64,000 nt of DNA, taken from NCBI GenBank assembly GCA_014529385.2, contig CM043968.1:127557018-127621017 (forward strand), in the 5' to 3' direction. This DNA is from Adiantum capillus-veneris (Eukaryota; Streptophyta; Polypodiopsida; Polypodiales; Pteridaceae). The position numbers and the translations under genes are program-made. Below the pieces are notes generated by a model. That model searched no databases and was not told where the DNA came from. It worked only from the letters and a program-made list of their open reading frames with translations. This document shows, piece by piece, positions 1 to 11,613 of this stretch. The first letter of the stretch is position 1. Each line of letters begins with the position of its first letter.

Positions 1-830
1 GATGGAAACTTGTGTGGATGGAGATGCCTCCTTCATGCTGAGTTTATATTGTAGAGCTTATTTTCATTAAAGCCATTCAAGTCCAAGGTATGCATTTTGC
101 ACAACATTACATTGTGAGAGTTTGGACCAAGTTGTGTCTCAATTCCTTTTTGTTTTTATTTTGTCTTTTGTAAATTGCATTGGAGAAGTACACCATAGAA
201 TATTTGCACCAATACCGTGCCACCCCAATCCAACATCTGCTTGCAATATCACATATTGTGAGTATGGATGCAGAGCAAACCCTGTTGGATGACCGCGTGG
301 TAGAGTTAATGATGATTGCTGATGGACTGCAGCAAACAGATTCCATAAGGGCAGCTGAGAGAGGACAGGAGCAAGAGGAGGGAGGGACGTCCAAGATGAA
401 AAATTCTGTAGAGGCAGAGGGGAAGCCCACATAGGAGCAAGATCACACAAAGCGAGGGGCTGAGAAAGAATTAGATGTTGAAACTCCCTCTGCACTTGGA
501 GGGTTTTAGGAGGATGAAGTTTGTGCAGAGGGAAGGGCTAAAAAAGAACACTCTAACCCTCAAGCAGAGCATACCTCTACCACACCTCCACCTGTTGGGC
601 AAGAAAATCAAGAGTCTTTTATGCCTGAGACACAAACATATCATAGCACATTAGAAGCATATTTAGATGCAATGAATCCCTCAACATTGGAGACACAAGA
701 GTCTCGAACAACAGAAGAAGAAGAAAAGACGATCCAGGATTTGAATAGTGGACAAGACAACCTTGATGGCAGGCAAACCCAATATGGACCCTTGCTAGAA
801 AACCCTATAATTGTTTTGATAATTACCTAA
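1..830 (+). pseudogene. Element X copy a: 3' end of C48 (Ulp1-like) protease gene
   Basis: The window opens inside an exon (1-87) that reads through a Cys-Gly-Trp-Arg motif (CGWR, codons from 13) matching the catalytic-Cys exon of the protease at 39240-40574. A GT donor follows at 88. The next exon probably starts at 186 after an AG and runs to a stop at 828. Its first ~25 residues resemble the C-terminal helix of the other copy; the rest is an acidic, Glu/Gln-rich tail. The intron has the same position and phase (0) as in the other copy. In-frame stops at 52, 432 and 507 show that the gene is dead. The His-Trp half of the active site lies left of the window. Homology to the second copy is what I see; the protease function comes from the C48 family. 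No other assignment fits as well. Confidence 0.55.
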
Positions 831-1503
831 AATAAAGAATATGAAAGTCAACCTATTGCCTAACTACTTGTTTGTTTTACAAAATGTTTGTAGAGACTGA
901 TTATTTTGTACATCAACGGATTGTTGATGTTTCGGGAGCCGTATAATCCCCATGTAAAATTTATCAACCTATGCCACTTCAGGATTTGTGGTCGTAGATG
1001 TATTGTGTGTCCAGGAGCCAAGGAATTTATACACTTTCTACTAACAAGGTTCCGGGTTGCCATATGGTCCTCTATGCTACGGAGAAACCTCAATCCCCTT
1101 GTCGTGGGAATCGAACGTTTGCAATTTGATTTTTTGTATTCGTAGAAGGAGTGTGTTTACATTGAAGGCCACTAAAACCTTGCCAAACCAAATGTATTGC
1201 TATTACATAAACCTTTTTTTTAAATCCATGTCCCACATGATGATATGAACACTTTGTTGATAGATGACACACCCCATAAGGGCTTGCTAAATCCATTGGG
1301 CACCACTCTCTCTCCACCCTCATTTGAAGGTCATGAGCATGATTTTTATCTAGAGGAAATTTTGATCCCTTATTTGGAGAATTTGTATTTCAGCCGATTG
1401 ACTGTTTTAGAATTTGTACTTACACATACTCTCTGAAATTCTAGCTCTCTAGATTAACTTCATTCTTTGTGCTTCTCAATGTGGTGCCATGGAAATGTGT
1501 CTA
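831..1503. other. No gene recognised
   Basis: AT-rich sequence between the convergent protease and gene D remnants of element X copy a. Short ORFs on both strands show no family motif. I see no repeat or terminal structure here. Confidence 0.4.
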
Positions 1504-1949
<446 letters not shown>

Positions 1950-2693
1950 CTCATCCACAATGCCATGCCGAAGTTGCGGAAGGTTGCATTTCTCTCTTAT
2001 TGTAACAATTGTCACAAGGTTGAGCTCTTTATTGACTAGCTCCACGTCTATGACACCATTGTTCTCCAAGCCTGCAGACTCTTGATCAATAGGAATAAAC
2101 TTAGAGTAGCTTGCAACAATCTGAGAGTGCTGGTATCAGAAGGAGATGAGAAGGGACTGTGTGCCGATCATGTACTTGGCCACCAAAGTGTCGAGTGCAA
2201 CTTCACAATGTATGCCGTCCACCTCTTTAACATACCACCCTCTATCAAGCAGCGTGTCATAGAAGCAAGCATCTAGAGATTTACATACCAGCATTGTCTT
2301 TGCAACATGTATGTGGCAGGTGTGAAATAGTTCCACGAATAAACTTATATGACAGAAATTATAAATCTTTACCAATTTAGAGGGTACTGAATTTCATAAG
2401 ACCTCTGCTTATCCCTAAACAACTTGCTTTTGAGAGCCTCACACACCGTGGTTTTCGGGATTGGCCAATCAATACAACTCCAATTGGTAGGGAGAGAGAG
2501 TTTAACCAGATTACCTTTTTGATTATTTTGGTTGAGTTGGTAGAAATTCTCATAGAAGAAAATTCCCTCATCTGCAAGACTCTTTCTAGATCTCCCATAA
2601 TATTGTAAAACACCAAGGTCAGTGTGGGTTATAGAGATGAGACCTATAATATACTCCACTGGCTCCTATTCCTTGTATGATGAAGGATAGACA
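1950..2693 (-). pseudogene. Element X copy a: gene D remnant (unknown family)
   Basis: Minus-strand reading is homologous to gene D at 40850-42068. Shared blocks in order: a YPS..KE..P.E.IIG block (about 2693-2620), a LAxxG.FFY..FY block (about 2590-2550), a W-P-[IV]-P block (about 2465), a [LF].CKS block (about 2315) and a hydrophobic beta-rich C-terminal part (about 2080-1950). The exon start fits an AG acceptor (TGCAG on -). A TAG replaces the Trp codon kept in the other copy at about 2670, so the gene is broken. It sits tail to tail with the protease remnant, the same order as in copy b. I do not recognise the family. The conserved order across two diverged copies implies an element-encoded protein rather than random ORFs. 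Confidence 0.5.
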
Positions 2694-3608
2694 TCTGCAA
2701 TTGCAACAACAAAATGTAAGACACCTAGTCTAACTATTGAAACTAATGAAGAACTTATGAGAAATAGATCTTGACCTGTTAATATTGTTTGACCTCTTCA
2801 AAAGAAAAAACAAATAACGAGAACAACAAGGTCTAAAAGTAAAAGTAGAGATAGAAGGTTATGAATACTCTCACAGTTGCATCGAGGATGATAATCCAAT
2901 GAGACATCTCCTCCATTAGCAATCACATCGGAGTGACTTTAGACATGTTGTACCAAAACTTCCTTAACAATTTTCTTACCCACTTCCACTTTGAAATCTA
3001 GCAATCATGCTTTCCATGCTGAATGAAATAGATTTTTTGTTGAGGATCTTTTCCTCCTCCTTGATTGTATAAGAACCCAAGAACCTTTTTATATTATCTG
3101 TTGTTGCCATTGACTATCTATATTGATGGAGTTTGAGATAGTGATTGAGCTTATGGTTCTACTTGGCCTCCTTGGGAGACTAATGGCGAGGCTTTCTGGG
3201 AAAAGAGCACAACAACCCCTAGAGCTTTTAGGTCGAGAAGAAGAAGAAGAAGAAGAAGAAACCATGGCTCTTTCTGCATGCAAGAAAAAAGTGTGAACTT
3301 GCTTCCAATGGAGGGAAATTTAGTTTTGAACGCTTGGTTATGGAGCAAGAGCTTTTGGTGGTGGGAGAATGATACAGTATCATAGATGTCTTTCAGTACC
3401 ATAACTACGTATAGACTTTGGGCCCACATATAGATACCTTCAACACCATAAGAACAAGGTTTTACCTCATGTTCTTCACTTTCCTTTGCATTCTTTGATT
3501 TATTTCTTCCTATTTCTACGTTACGTCGGCTTGCTGTTCATTGGATGCACCTCCTTTTCTCTCTCCTCAATAAGGCCCTCCAAATGATCTCCCAACTTTC
3601 CTAATGTA
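2694..3608. other. No gene recognised; contains a short (GAA)n run
   Basis: Possible 5' part of gene D of element X copy a, but no block matches copy b clearly. A GAAGAA run lies at about 3236-3261 and produces an artefactual poly-Ser reading on the minus strand. The left edge of the next element (LTR remnant) follows. Confidence 0.4.
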
Positions 3609-3667
3609 AATGATCAGTTTAACATGAGAAAATAATTTAGGAGGATAAGATACTAGTTATTATGACA
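3609..3667 (-). repeat. Truncated 3' LTR remnant of chromovirus copy 1
   Basis: About 59 bp ending in TTATGACA match the terminal ~60 bp of the LTRs at 13956-15557 and 21264-22840 and are followed by the same PPT-side sequence (CCTCTCTCTTGAAATC). The rest of this LTR is missing, so copy 1 is truncated on its 3' side. Confidence 0.75.
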
Positions 3668-4069
3668 TTACCTCTCTCTTGAAATCATAGTCGTCCTCAA
3701 CTATGGGGTAGAGAAGATAAAGTCTATTCATTAGTCCTTTTTCTAGCGGGTAGAGTATCCCTATCTTAGCCTACCACATTGTTCCATAATGGATGACTAA
3801 TCCATTTGGTGCTTGAGAGCCTAAGGTGCCGCAAGCATGTCTACACATTAGTCATATCAATCTTCCATAGTAGAGTGACAAGCTCTACTTGGTGTTTGGA
3901 AGACGTCGTCTCCACAAACATGATCCTAAGCATGCATACTTCTTAACATTTGTGCACAATAAAGAAAAAGAGAATCTTATAAGATAAAAACTTTGTTCAT
4001 TATAAACATTTTTACATTTGCTTACTCTAGGGAAGCATTGTAAGCATTGACAAGGTTTAGGTTATCCTT

Positions 4070-7014
4070 TTATTGTATGCCTTGCATCCACCTAGCATCT
4101 TCAAAAGCATAGTTCTTGAACTTAATAAGATACCGTTGGATAATCTTACCACCTCTCAATACCTTGTATTCATGTTGGAGAATGGACTCGGGCTGCACCA
4201 CCTCTTCTTGTTCCTCGATCTCCGGTAGGTCTTCAGTAGTTGGTTCTTGAGGTGGCTCTCGTTTGTAAGGCTTTAGTAGGCTCACATGAAAAGCATTGTG
4301 TATGAGCCAATACTTGGGAAACTTGAGTTGATAGGCCATCTCATTGGTTGAGAATTTGGAAGGGACCATAGTACCTTTTTGCTAGCTTAGCATAATACTT
4401 TTTGTGTCCCATAGGATTCTTGTCCGTTGTGTGCCTTAGTCGCCTTGGGAAATTTAAGCAAGAACCAATCATTTTCTTTAAAGGCTTGGCTCTTCAGTGC
4501 TTATCAGCAACAACCTTTTGCCTTTGATATGAGATAGAGATAGCATCCTTAATCTTTTGGAAATATTCTTGTAGGTCTCGGCTATACTCATCTATCTGTA
4601 GTGAAGATCTTCCCATGTACCTTAAGTAGCAATGGACTTTTGGATCTTCCCTCAATTACCTCGAAAGGTGCTTTTTTGGTGGAGATATGTAGATTATTAT
4701 TGTAGGCATACTCCACTAAGGGTAAGTACTTCTCCCATTGACCTTTGATATACTTCCATTACGTAGGCTTTAAGTAGATCAAGAATTGTTAGGTTAGCTA
4801 TTTAACTTTGGCCGTCCGTTTGCGGGTGATAGGCCAAAGAGAAGTTTAGCCTTGTCCCTAAATTCTCAAAGAGACCCTTCCAAAAATTACTGGTCATTCT
4901 AGGATCTCTATCCGACACTATGGACATTGCCAAGCTAGGGTACTTGAAGATTTGTGATATGAAGAGGGTTGCCATTTGATGGGCTTTGATAGTCTTTTTG
5001 ACAGGTATAAAGTGAGCTTGTTTGGTAAACCTGTCTACTATCATCCATATCCCCATATTCGCATGGATAGACTCAGGAAATTCAAAGATTAGGTCCATGG
5101 ATATGCTCTCCCATGGTGAATTAGGGATTGGCAAAGGTTGAAGCAATCCAGGTTGCTTCCCTCTATCAAAATTTGTCTTTTGGCATACCACATATTTAGA
5201 AACATACTCTTGTATGTTTGCTTTCATGGCACGCCTATAGAAATATGTTTCTATCCCTTTTAGTGTAATTGAAATCCCTCTATGCCCCACATAAGGAGGA
5301 GCATAAGATTCATACATTACTTTCTCACGTAGTGAGTAAGTAACGTATAGTCTATTGCCATAGAGGAGATAACCATCTTGTTAGGTAAATGGTTCCTCTT
5401 TCTTCCCTAGTGCAAAGGCTGAAATCACATCTCTAAAATCTGGATCAATAGCGTACTCATCTATCATAGAAGATAGACCATTGTGAGTTGCTATGGAAAC
5501 CGCATTCACTCTTGGCCGTGTTGAGAGTGCATCGGCTACTTGATTATGCTTGCCAGCAATGTGAGCAATATGAAAATGAAATTGTGAAAGGAAATTTGCC
5601 CACCTCATTTGTTTGTCGGAGAGCTTGGCCTGTGTCATGAAGTACTTGAGGTTTTTGTGATCCATCGGCAGAATGAAAGGAGTCCCCAATAAATAGTGCT
5701 TCCATGAGTCTAAGGCATGTAGAACTGCGAGGAGTTCCTTTTCATATATGCCTAGAGCTTGCTTAATAGGGTCAAGCCTTCGACTTTCATAGGCTATGGG
5801 GTGCCCTTCTTGGAGCAAAAAAACTCCAAGGCAACAACCACAAGCATCTCATTGGACCTTAAATGGATTTGAGAGATTTGATAGGGTAAGCACAGGTTGA
5901 GAGATAAGCTTTTGTTTAATCTTTCAAAAGCATTGTTCTCCTTGGCAGACCATGCATACCTAATGTTTTTCTTTGTAAGGTCATGTGTAATGGTCGTGCG
6001 GTTTGTGAGAAATTTTCTATGAAGCATCAATAATATGCACACATACTTATAAAGCTTCTTAGTTCATGTAGATTCCTTGGATTAGGCCATCCTTTTATTA
6101 CCTCTAGCTTTGATGGATTTATTTGGATGCCATCTTGAGAGATAATATGACCTGAATACTAAATCTCTTGTAAGAAAAACTCACTTTTCTTTCGATTAAT
6201 ATAAAGTTTATTCTCTTGTAAGGCTTGAAATGTTACTTGGAAATGTTGCTTGTGTTCGTCTAATAAATTAGAGTAGATGATGATATCATAAAAAAAACAC
6301 TCCAGTAAAGGTTCGGTGAGGCCTAAATATCTTCTCCATTAAACAGTTAAATGTGGCTGGTGCATTGGTCAAGCCAAAAGGCATGACAATGTATTCGTAA
6401 GGACCAAACGTAGTGCAAAATGCGGTCTTTACAATGTCTTGATCAACTATTCTTATTTGATGGTAGCCACTTTTTAGGTCAATCCTATTGAAGTAGGTCA
6501 ACCCTTGTGGCTTATCAAATAGGTCTTCTACCCGTGGAATGGGAAACCTATTCTTGATAGTGATCCTACTTAGTGCTCTATAGTCGACACACATACAATA
6601 TGTGCCGTCTTTCTTTTGCACTAATAACACGAGTGAACCAAATGGAGATGAGCTAGGCCTAACCATGCCCTTCTCAACTAACTCATGCACTTTCCGCATA
6701 ATCTCCTCTTGTTGACCTTGAGAAACTCTATAAGGAGGTTTATTAGGCGGTGAACTTCCTGGAAGAAGTTCAAATGCATGGTCATCATTGCGTCGTTTAG
6801 GAAGTAATTCACAAGGGATGTCATCAATAAAAACATCTTGAAATCCCTTGAGAAAATCGGATAACTCTAATTCCTTGTGATTGTTTATATTTTCTTTTGC
6901 TAAAGCATTAGGTTCATTTTGAGAATCTTTAACAAAAATCATGTACACGGACATAGAGCTCTTTATTGACTTATTGAAAGATTGCGTATGTACAATGGGT
7001 ATGGTGTTGCCCAA
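4070..7014 (-). pseudogene. Chromovirus copy 1 pol (RT-RH-INT-chromodomain)
   Basis: Reading 3'-ward on the minus strand: RT with [11 protein letters not shown] and the [14 protein letters not shown] block (about 6640-6300); RNase H with the VLHALDSWKHYLLG block and the HIAGKHNQVADALS tether (about 5820-5500); integrase with a zinc-binding region and a core containing the IVSDRDPRMTS block (about 5320-4800); and a C-terminal chromodomain-like segment ending FKNYAFEDARWMQ (about 4170-4070). The segments fall in different frames and are separated by stops. Relative to copy 3, part of the integrase C-terminal half between 4800 and 4370 is frameshifted. The chromodomain marks a chromovirus, in which it is thought to guide insertion into heterochromatin. 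Confidence 0.88.
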
Positions 7015-9203
7015 CTCCTTAGCATCTATTTACATATCTTTTTCCCTGAACCTAAAGTAGATTTGCCTTTCAGGGAATTCAACATTGGTAGCCATGCGAT
7101 CAAACCTCCTCATGCTTGAGAGGAGAGATAAAGAAGTCCTCTTTGTCCATATAGCTTTGGACATGGAGCCTCAATTTCCCAATTAAGGGAGTGACTGAAT
7201 CTTCTTCCCCTTTAAAGCACCATCAGCAAGTAGGACATCTCCCATCTCATAGGCTTGGATGCCTAGCTTGGTGGCGAACTCTGGGGATATGAAATTGTGA
7301 GTAGAACCAGAGTCAAAGAGAATATAAGCATCATTTTTTCTTACCTTTCCCCAAGCATGGCATAGAGGAGATCCTTTGTGGTGAGCATCCTCTTCTTAGA
7401 TTTCGACCAAGGGAGCTCTAGGAGGCTCATTTCATGTACGCTTGTGGGGGGAAGCATGATAAGCATGCCCTTGCTCCCCACACTTGAAACATCGGTTATC
7501 TTTTCAATAATGCTCAAGATCTTCAAGAGAGAGTTTATTTTTGCCTTTATAAACTCCCTTTTCCTTAGCTTTGTTGTTGTTGGTGTTGCCTTTAGGAGAC
7601 TTTTGGGCTTTATCCTTCCCCTTGGCTCATTGTTACGGTCCTTGTTCTCCGTGGGCTGAAAATTTCTCTTAGCCCCTTGTTGGAAATTGATTCGTGAAGC
7701 CACCATGGTATGGTGTATGACTGCAGATATGGTGTGTGGCCTTGGGGAGTTGACATACTCCACCATATCTTCAGGTAGACCCCACAAAATTGTTGTTTTT
7801 GCTCTCCAAAATCCATCTTTTTGAAGATAGTGGCTTTGAGATGTAAGTCCCAAAACCTGTGTACATATTTGTGAATAGATTCATAGGGAGAGAGCTTCAA
7901 GCTTCACCATTTGGTGAGTACTTCGTGTTTGGCATCGGTAGTCAAAAACTACTTCATGATGGAAGCTCTTAAAGCTTTCCATGTTCATGGAGCTTCACCG
8001 TTTGCCCATAGGCTAGACCACCAATGCATGTGGATTTTTGAAAATTCATAGCTACATGGCATAGCTTACAGGACTCCGTTAAGGCCTCGTCTCCAAACGC
8101 CGCATTGAATTGTTGAATGAAGGCCAAGACTTTGTCCGTAGCACCAAAGGTGCCATCGTAGGTAAGGAAATATATTTTCTTTCCTCCCTCTTTTGAACTT
8201 TTTGAGCTTGGACAACCTCTTCCATGTGGCACACGATTCCCTATGCCCTCTTCTTTTTGGTGGTTTGAAAGTTGCACCATCACATTCTTTAGAGGAGGAA
8301 GAATTTGAGGAGGATGGAGAAGAGGGTGACCTCTTTCTTGCCTTTTTCTTCCCTTGTTCCTCCTTGTCTAAACCATCACTTTCTTCATAAGAGGAAGAGG
8401 ATGAAGAAGATGGAGAAGAGGGTGACCTCTTTCTTGCCTTTTCTTCTCTTGTTTTTTGTCATCCCTCTTTGAATTATGGTGTGGAGAAGTGTGTGATGGT
8501 CTTCTCCATTTACGGGGTGTTGAAGAGTGTTTTTCCTGTCGTCTGCATGGAGCCATCTCCGTAGAGGTGGCAGGAGACTCACTTCTTTGTCGTTCCTTCG
8601 GTGGGGGCTCTACCATTGAAACTTAAGTTCTCCTTTGGGAAGAATATGCGTCGTCAAGTAATAGATTTTTAAGCCCTTTGTACGGATACTCTTCTTCTTC
8701 CCTTATCGGAGAGAGGCCATTTTTTGAAGTCTCACAAGGAGGATTTCTAGGTACTCTCTCTTCTTGGTGGGGAGTTTGGAGAATCCCATGAGCACGTAGC
8801 TGCCATTGCACTTCACTTTGGAGGGATGGATTGCCCATGGCCTCAGGGGGGTTCACCGTTGAGTACCCCCTATATAACGTGCGTTTGCGGGGTATTTGAA
8901 AAACCCCTCTTTTAACATGTATGAATGAATAAAACGACCCCTTATTTTAGAAAATTTTCCAAAATTGAATATAAAAACCCCTTATTTTAATGTAGCTTTA
9001 TTAAATTGTATAAATTTTTGAATTTTAAAACCCCTCCTATCGAACTCACGTTATACATTAACATGATTACATAGTGCACCCCCCCGAGCCTATAGCCTAG
9101 AAACAAGGTAATTAACAAGCATAGGGGTATCATTAGTAGCCTTCCCATTAGCAAAATCAAAGCTATAAACATTAATTTCACTCTCTTTACTATTGTCAGC
9201 CAT
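7015..9203 (-). pseudogene. Chromovirus copy 1 gag-nucleocapsid-protease
   Basis: The ATG at 9203 matches the gag start of copy 3. An Arg/Ser-rich N-terminal part (about 8830-8390) leads to a capsid-like helical region (about 8180-7700), a CCHC knuckle remnant (about 7520-7470) and the retropepsin Asp-Ser-Gly motif (about 7300). It is fragmented over several frames. An in-frame TGA sits at 7904-7906, at the same codon as the TGA in copy 3 (19820). The reading is interrupted by the insertion at 8846-9084. Confidence 0.8.
8846..9084. mobile_element. 239-bp MITE-like insertion with GGGGGGT terminal inverted repeats
   Basis: Copy 3 reads straight through this position (near 20740), whereas copy 1 carries 239 extra bases. 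The insert begins GGGGGGTTCACC and ends GTGCACCCCCC, giving imperfect terminal inverted repeats; internal parts of the two arms (TATAACGTG) also pair. No clear target-site duplication is visible. A related sequence in opposite orientation ends at 23490 (GGTGAACCCCCC). It has no coding capacity. The superfamily cannot be named. Confidence 0.6.
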
Positions 9204-9602
9204 TCTAACAACTTTTAGGTGTACTTTGGCACTTCAGGACCTAGTTGCTACTCCTCTTAACCCCTTTAGAAAAGCATTCAAGCTCCTGTACCCGTGGCTC
9301 AAATATCATTAATTGCAAGGAATAGAAGAGAGGGTCTTTCAACACCAAAACAGTACCGGCTCCTATCAAGCTTCTAATAGCTCGATAGTGGTTGCCATAG
9401 GCAAGCCCCATAGGACTCCACTCAGTTAAGCCCATAGCTCTCAATGGTGATACCTCGTTATCTGCACAAAGTAGGCACACTGCAAGGCTGAAAAATCCCT
9501 ACTCTACTTACTCAATTGCAATTAATAATACCAACCATTTATACTTAGCTTGAGGACGTCTCTTCTTGAGAAAGAAAAGAGAAACCTTATGCTCTAATAC
9601 AA

Positions 9603-11613
9603 TGTAACATTTAATGGTCTAGTAACTTATGTGTAGAAGAAAATAGCACAGACATAGTGATAATTTCATTAGAATAGATTCCTAATGAGCATAGCAAGAC
9701 TGCATGGATGGAGAGAGCAACAAAAGAATAACAACAAGTTAGATAGGCATGAACAATACTTCAATAAGAGAGATAATTCAAGCTATTGACAACAGTTGAG
9801 GAACGCATTTACATGGAGCCGGTCCCCCTCCAAACGGCTTTGTATTATAGGTTTCCCCCATCAAAGGAGACATTTTACAATACAATAGTTTGTCTTCCTT
9901 CAATAACTTGCTGGTAAAATGAAGATGGAAGCTTCAAGTACCAAGCTCACACTTATAAAAAAAAATATCAATTCCCTCACGGTCTCAGACCCACGACCTC
10001 ACACCTTCAAAGATGGTGAGAGATAGCGGGGTATGAGAGTAGATCGAGAGGAATAAGGAGTATTCTTACAAGAAAGAAGTATGTCTCCTCACATACTTAC
10101 TCATAGTAACTTATCATAGCTTAGTAATTAGCATGGTAGAGGAGATGAGCATGCATTGGAGCTTGGATCTTGGTTGGATTTTCATCACAAAGCCAAGATT
10201 TGTTGGTGTAGGCCTCCCTTCTCACAAGCTTGGAGTAGATGATGAGCTTTTCATTAAAGCTTGAGAAGGAGATAGTATTCTTTACTCCACGCATGAGATT
10301 GTGTGAGTGTGTGTGTGATAATGCCTTGCAAAAATCACTCCCCCTCTCTACCCCTCTTGCTTTTTACTCATGCTGGCATCCTATTGGACGCTGCAAAGCT
10401 TAACCAATGATAATTAAGAAGCATAAGTGATAGCCTTGTGACATGTGTCCCCCTTTTCCCTTTTGTGAGAGCTTTAGGTATTTAATTAATGCAATTAAAC
10501 TCTCATTGGACCCCTTCGTCTTCTAGCCAATAGGAATCATGCAAGCCATTCGGCTGCTAAATGCTCTTTGGACCCTTTGGGAGACTATCCAATAGTCTTC
10601 TAGAGAGCTTAATTTCTATTGGTTCTTTTATCAAGTGTTTTTAAATGAATTAAACTAAATGTACTCTAGCCATCCAATAGGATTTGAATGCACCTTGGGG
10701 GTAACTGGAGTAGGGAGCTAACATGTGTCCCCTATTCCCTTTGTGTAAAGGGAGCTTGCTAGAGTGTGTGTGTATTTCTCTCTCATCCCCTACTAAAAGG
10801 GCTCGCCCCCTCCAAGATAGGGATGTGGGAAGACTTTTGAGTCTTGCCACAAGCATCCAATTTACCTAGAGTTTGACCATTAAACATAACCTTTGAATTT
10901 TGGAACCTTGGCATTTTGGAAGTCTTAATGGGATGAACGTTAGGGTCTTTGAAGCCCATTGTTGCGCATTGCTCTTTTGTAGATGGCCCCCCCTTTGGAT
11001 CGCTACATTAGGAAGAGAATGGGGTCTAGAGGGCCTCTTTATTTGGAAATTTAAGGAAGTCAAAACTTTAGTATTAAAAAATTAATCAAAGGACATCTTT
11101 TGAATTCAAATAGGCCAAACGGTTAGTTTATTTGAATTCAAAATTCCCCCCAAAATGGAATTTAAAATCTAGCGAGTAAAACCATATCATGTAGCATATC
11201 TATGGAAAAAGCTTGATGCATAGATTACAGATCTACAATCTCCGCTCAAATCGGAGATCATATGTGGGAGTTATGGAAGGCCGAAAATCATAAAATTGTC
11301 CACCTCCTTTTTGGGGGGGAAAGTGCATCCTTTGACCACTCTTCAGCATCTCTTACACACCCACCATTGTTGCACACATGGCATAGACCTGTTTGTCAAA
11401 ATGTTAATCACTTCCATAAGCTCATAGAAAATAAAGAGGCCCTCCTAGACCCCATCCTCTTCCTAATGTTTCCCACCTTTGGACCCCTACGGAGATCGGT
11501 CTGCGAGCTTAACCAATATTCTAGCTTTTTCTCCCCTCGTACTTCCCCATATTAAAGGATCAATTTAACATGAGAAAATCATTTAGGAGGATAAGATATT
11601 AGTTATTATGAAA
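9603..11613 (-). repeat. Chromovirus LTR shared by copies 1 and 2
   Basis: Starts TGTAACATTTAATGG and ends near ATTATGAAA (TATGACA in the other LTRs). It is collinear with the 1602- and 1577-bp LTRs of copy 3, plus a 465-bp inverted-repeat insertion (11005-11469). Its left side borders the PBS side of copy 1 and its right side borders the PPT side of copy 2. One LTR therefore serves two internal regions, as expected after LTR-LTR recombination. Confidence 0.85.
11005..11469. mobile_element. 465-bp inverted-repeat element inside an LTR
   Basis: Absent from the two other LTR copies. The left arm starts ACATTAGGAAGAG and contains GGGGTCTAG and GGGCCTCTTTATTT; the right arm is its near-perfect reverse complement, ending CTTCCTAATGT. 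The arms are about 40 bp. No target duplication is certain. The centre is AT-rich with two TTTGAATTCAAA palindromes and no ORF worth naming. It is a non-autonomous TIR element of unknown superfamily. Confidence 0.7.

Larger units (their letters stand above)
3668..9602 (-). mobile_element. Ty3/gypsy chromovirus copy 1, internal region
   Basis: Minus-strand gag-PR-RT-RH-INT-chromodomain order, collinear with the better preserved copy 3 (15558-21263). The coding sequence is broken by many stops and frameshifts. A 239-bp insertion lies in gag (8846-9084). On its 5' side it abuts the LTR 9603-11613, with a degraded primer-binding site at about 9591-9601 (GCTCTAATAC on +). Its 3' LTR survives only as the remnant at 3609-3667. 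It is decayed and cannot encode a working polyprotein. Confidence 0.9.
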
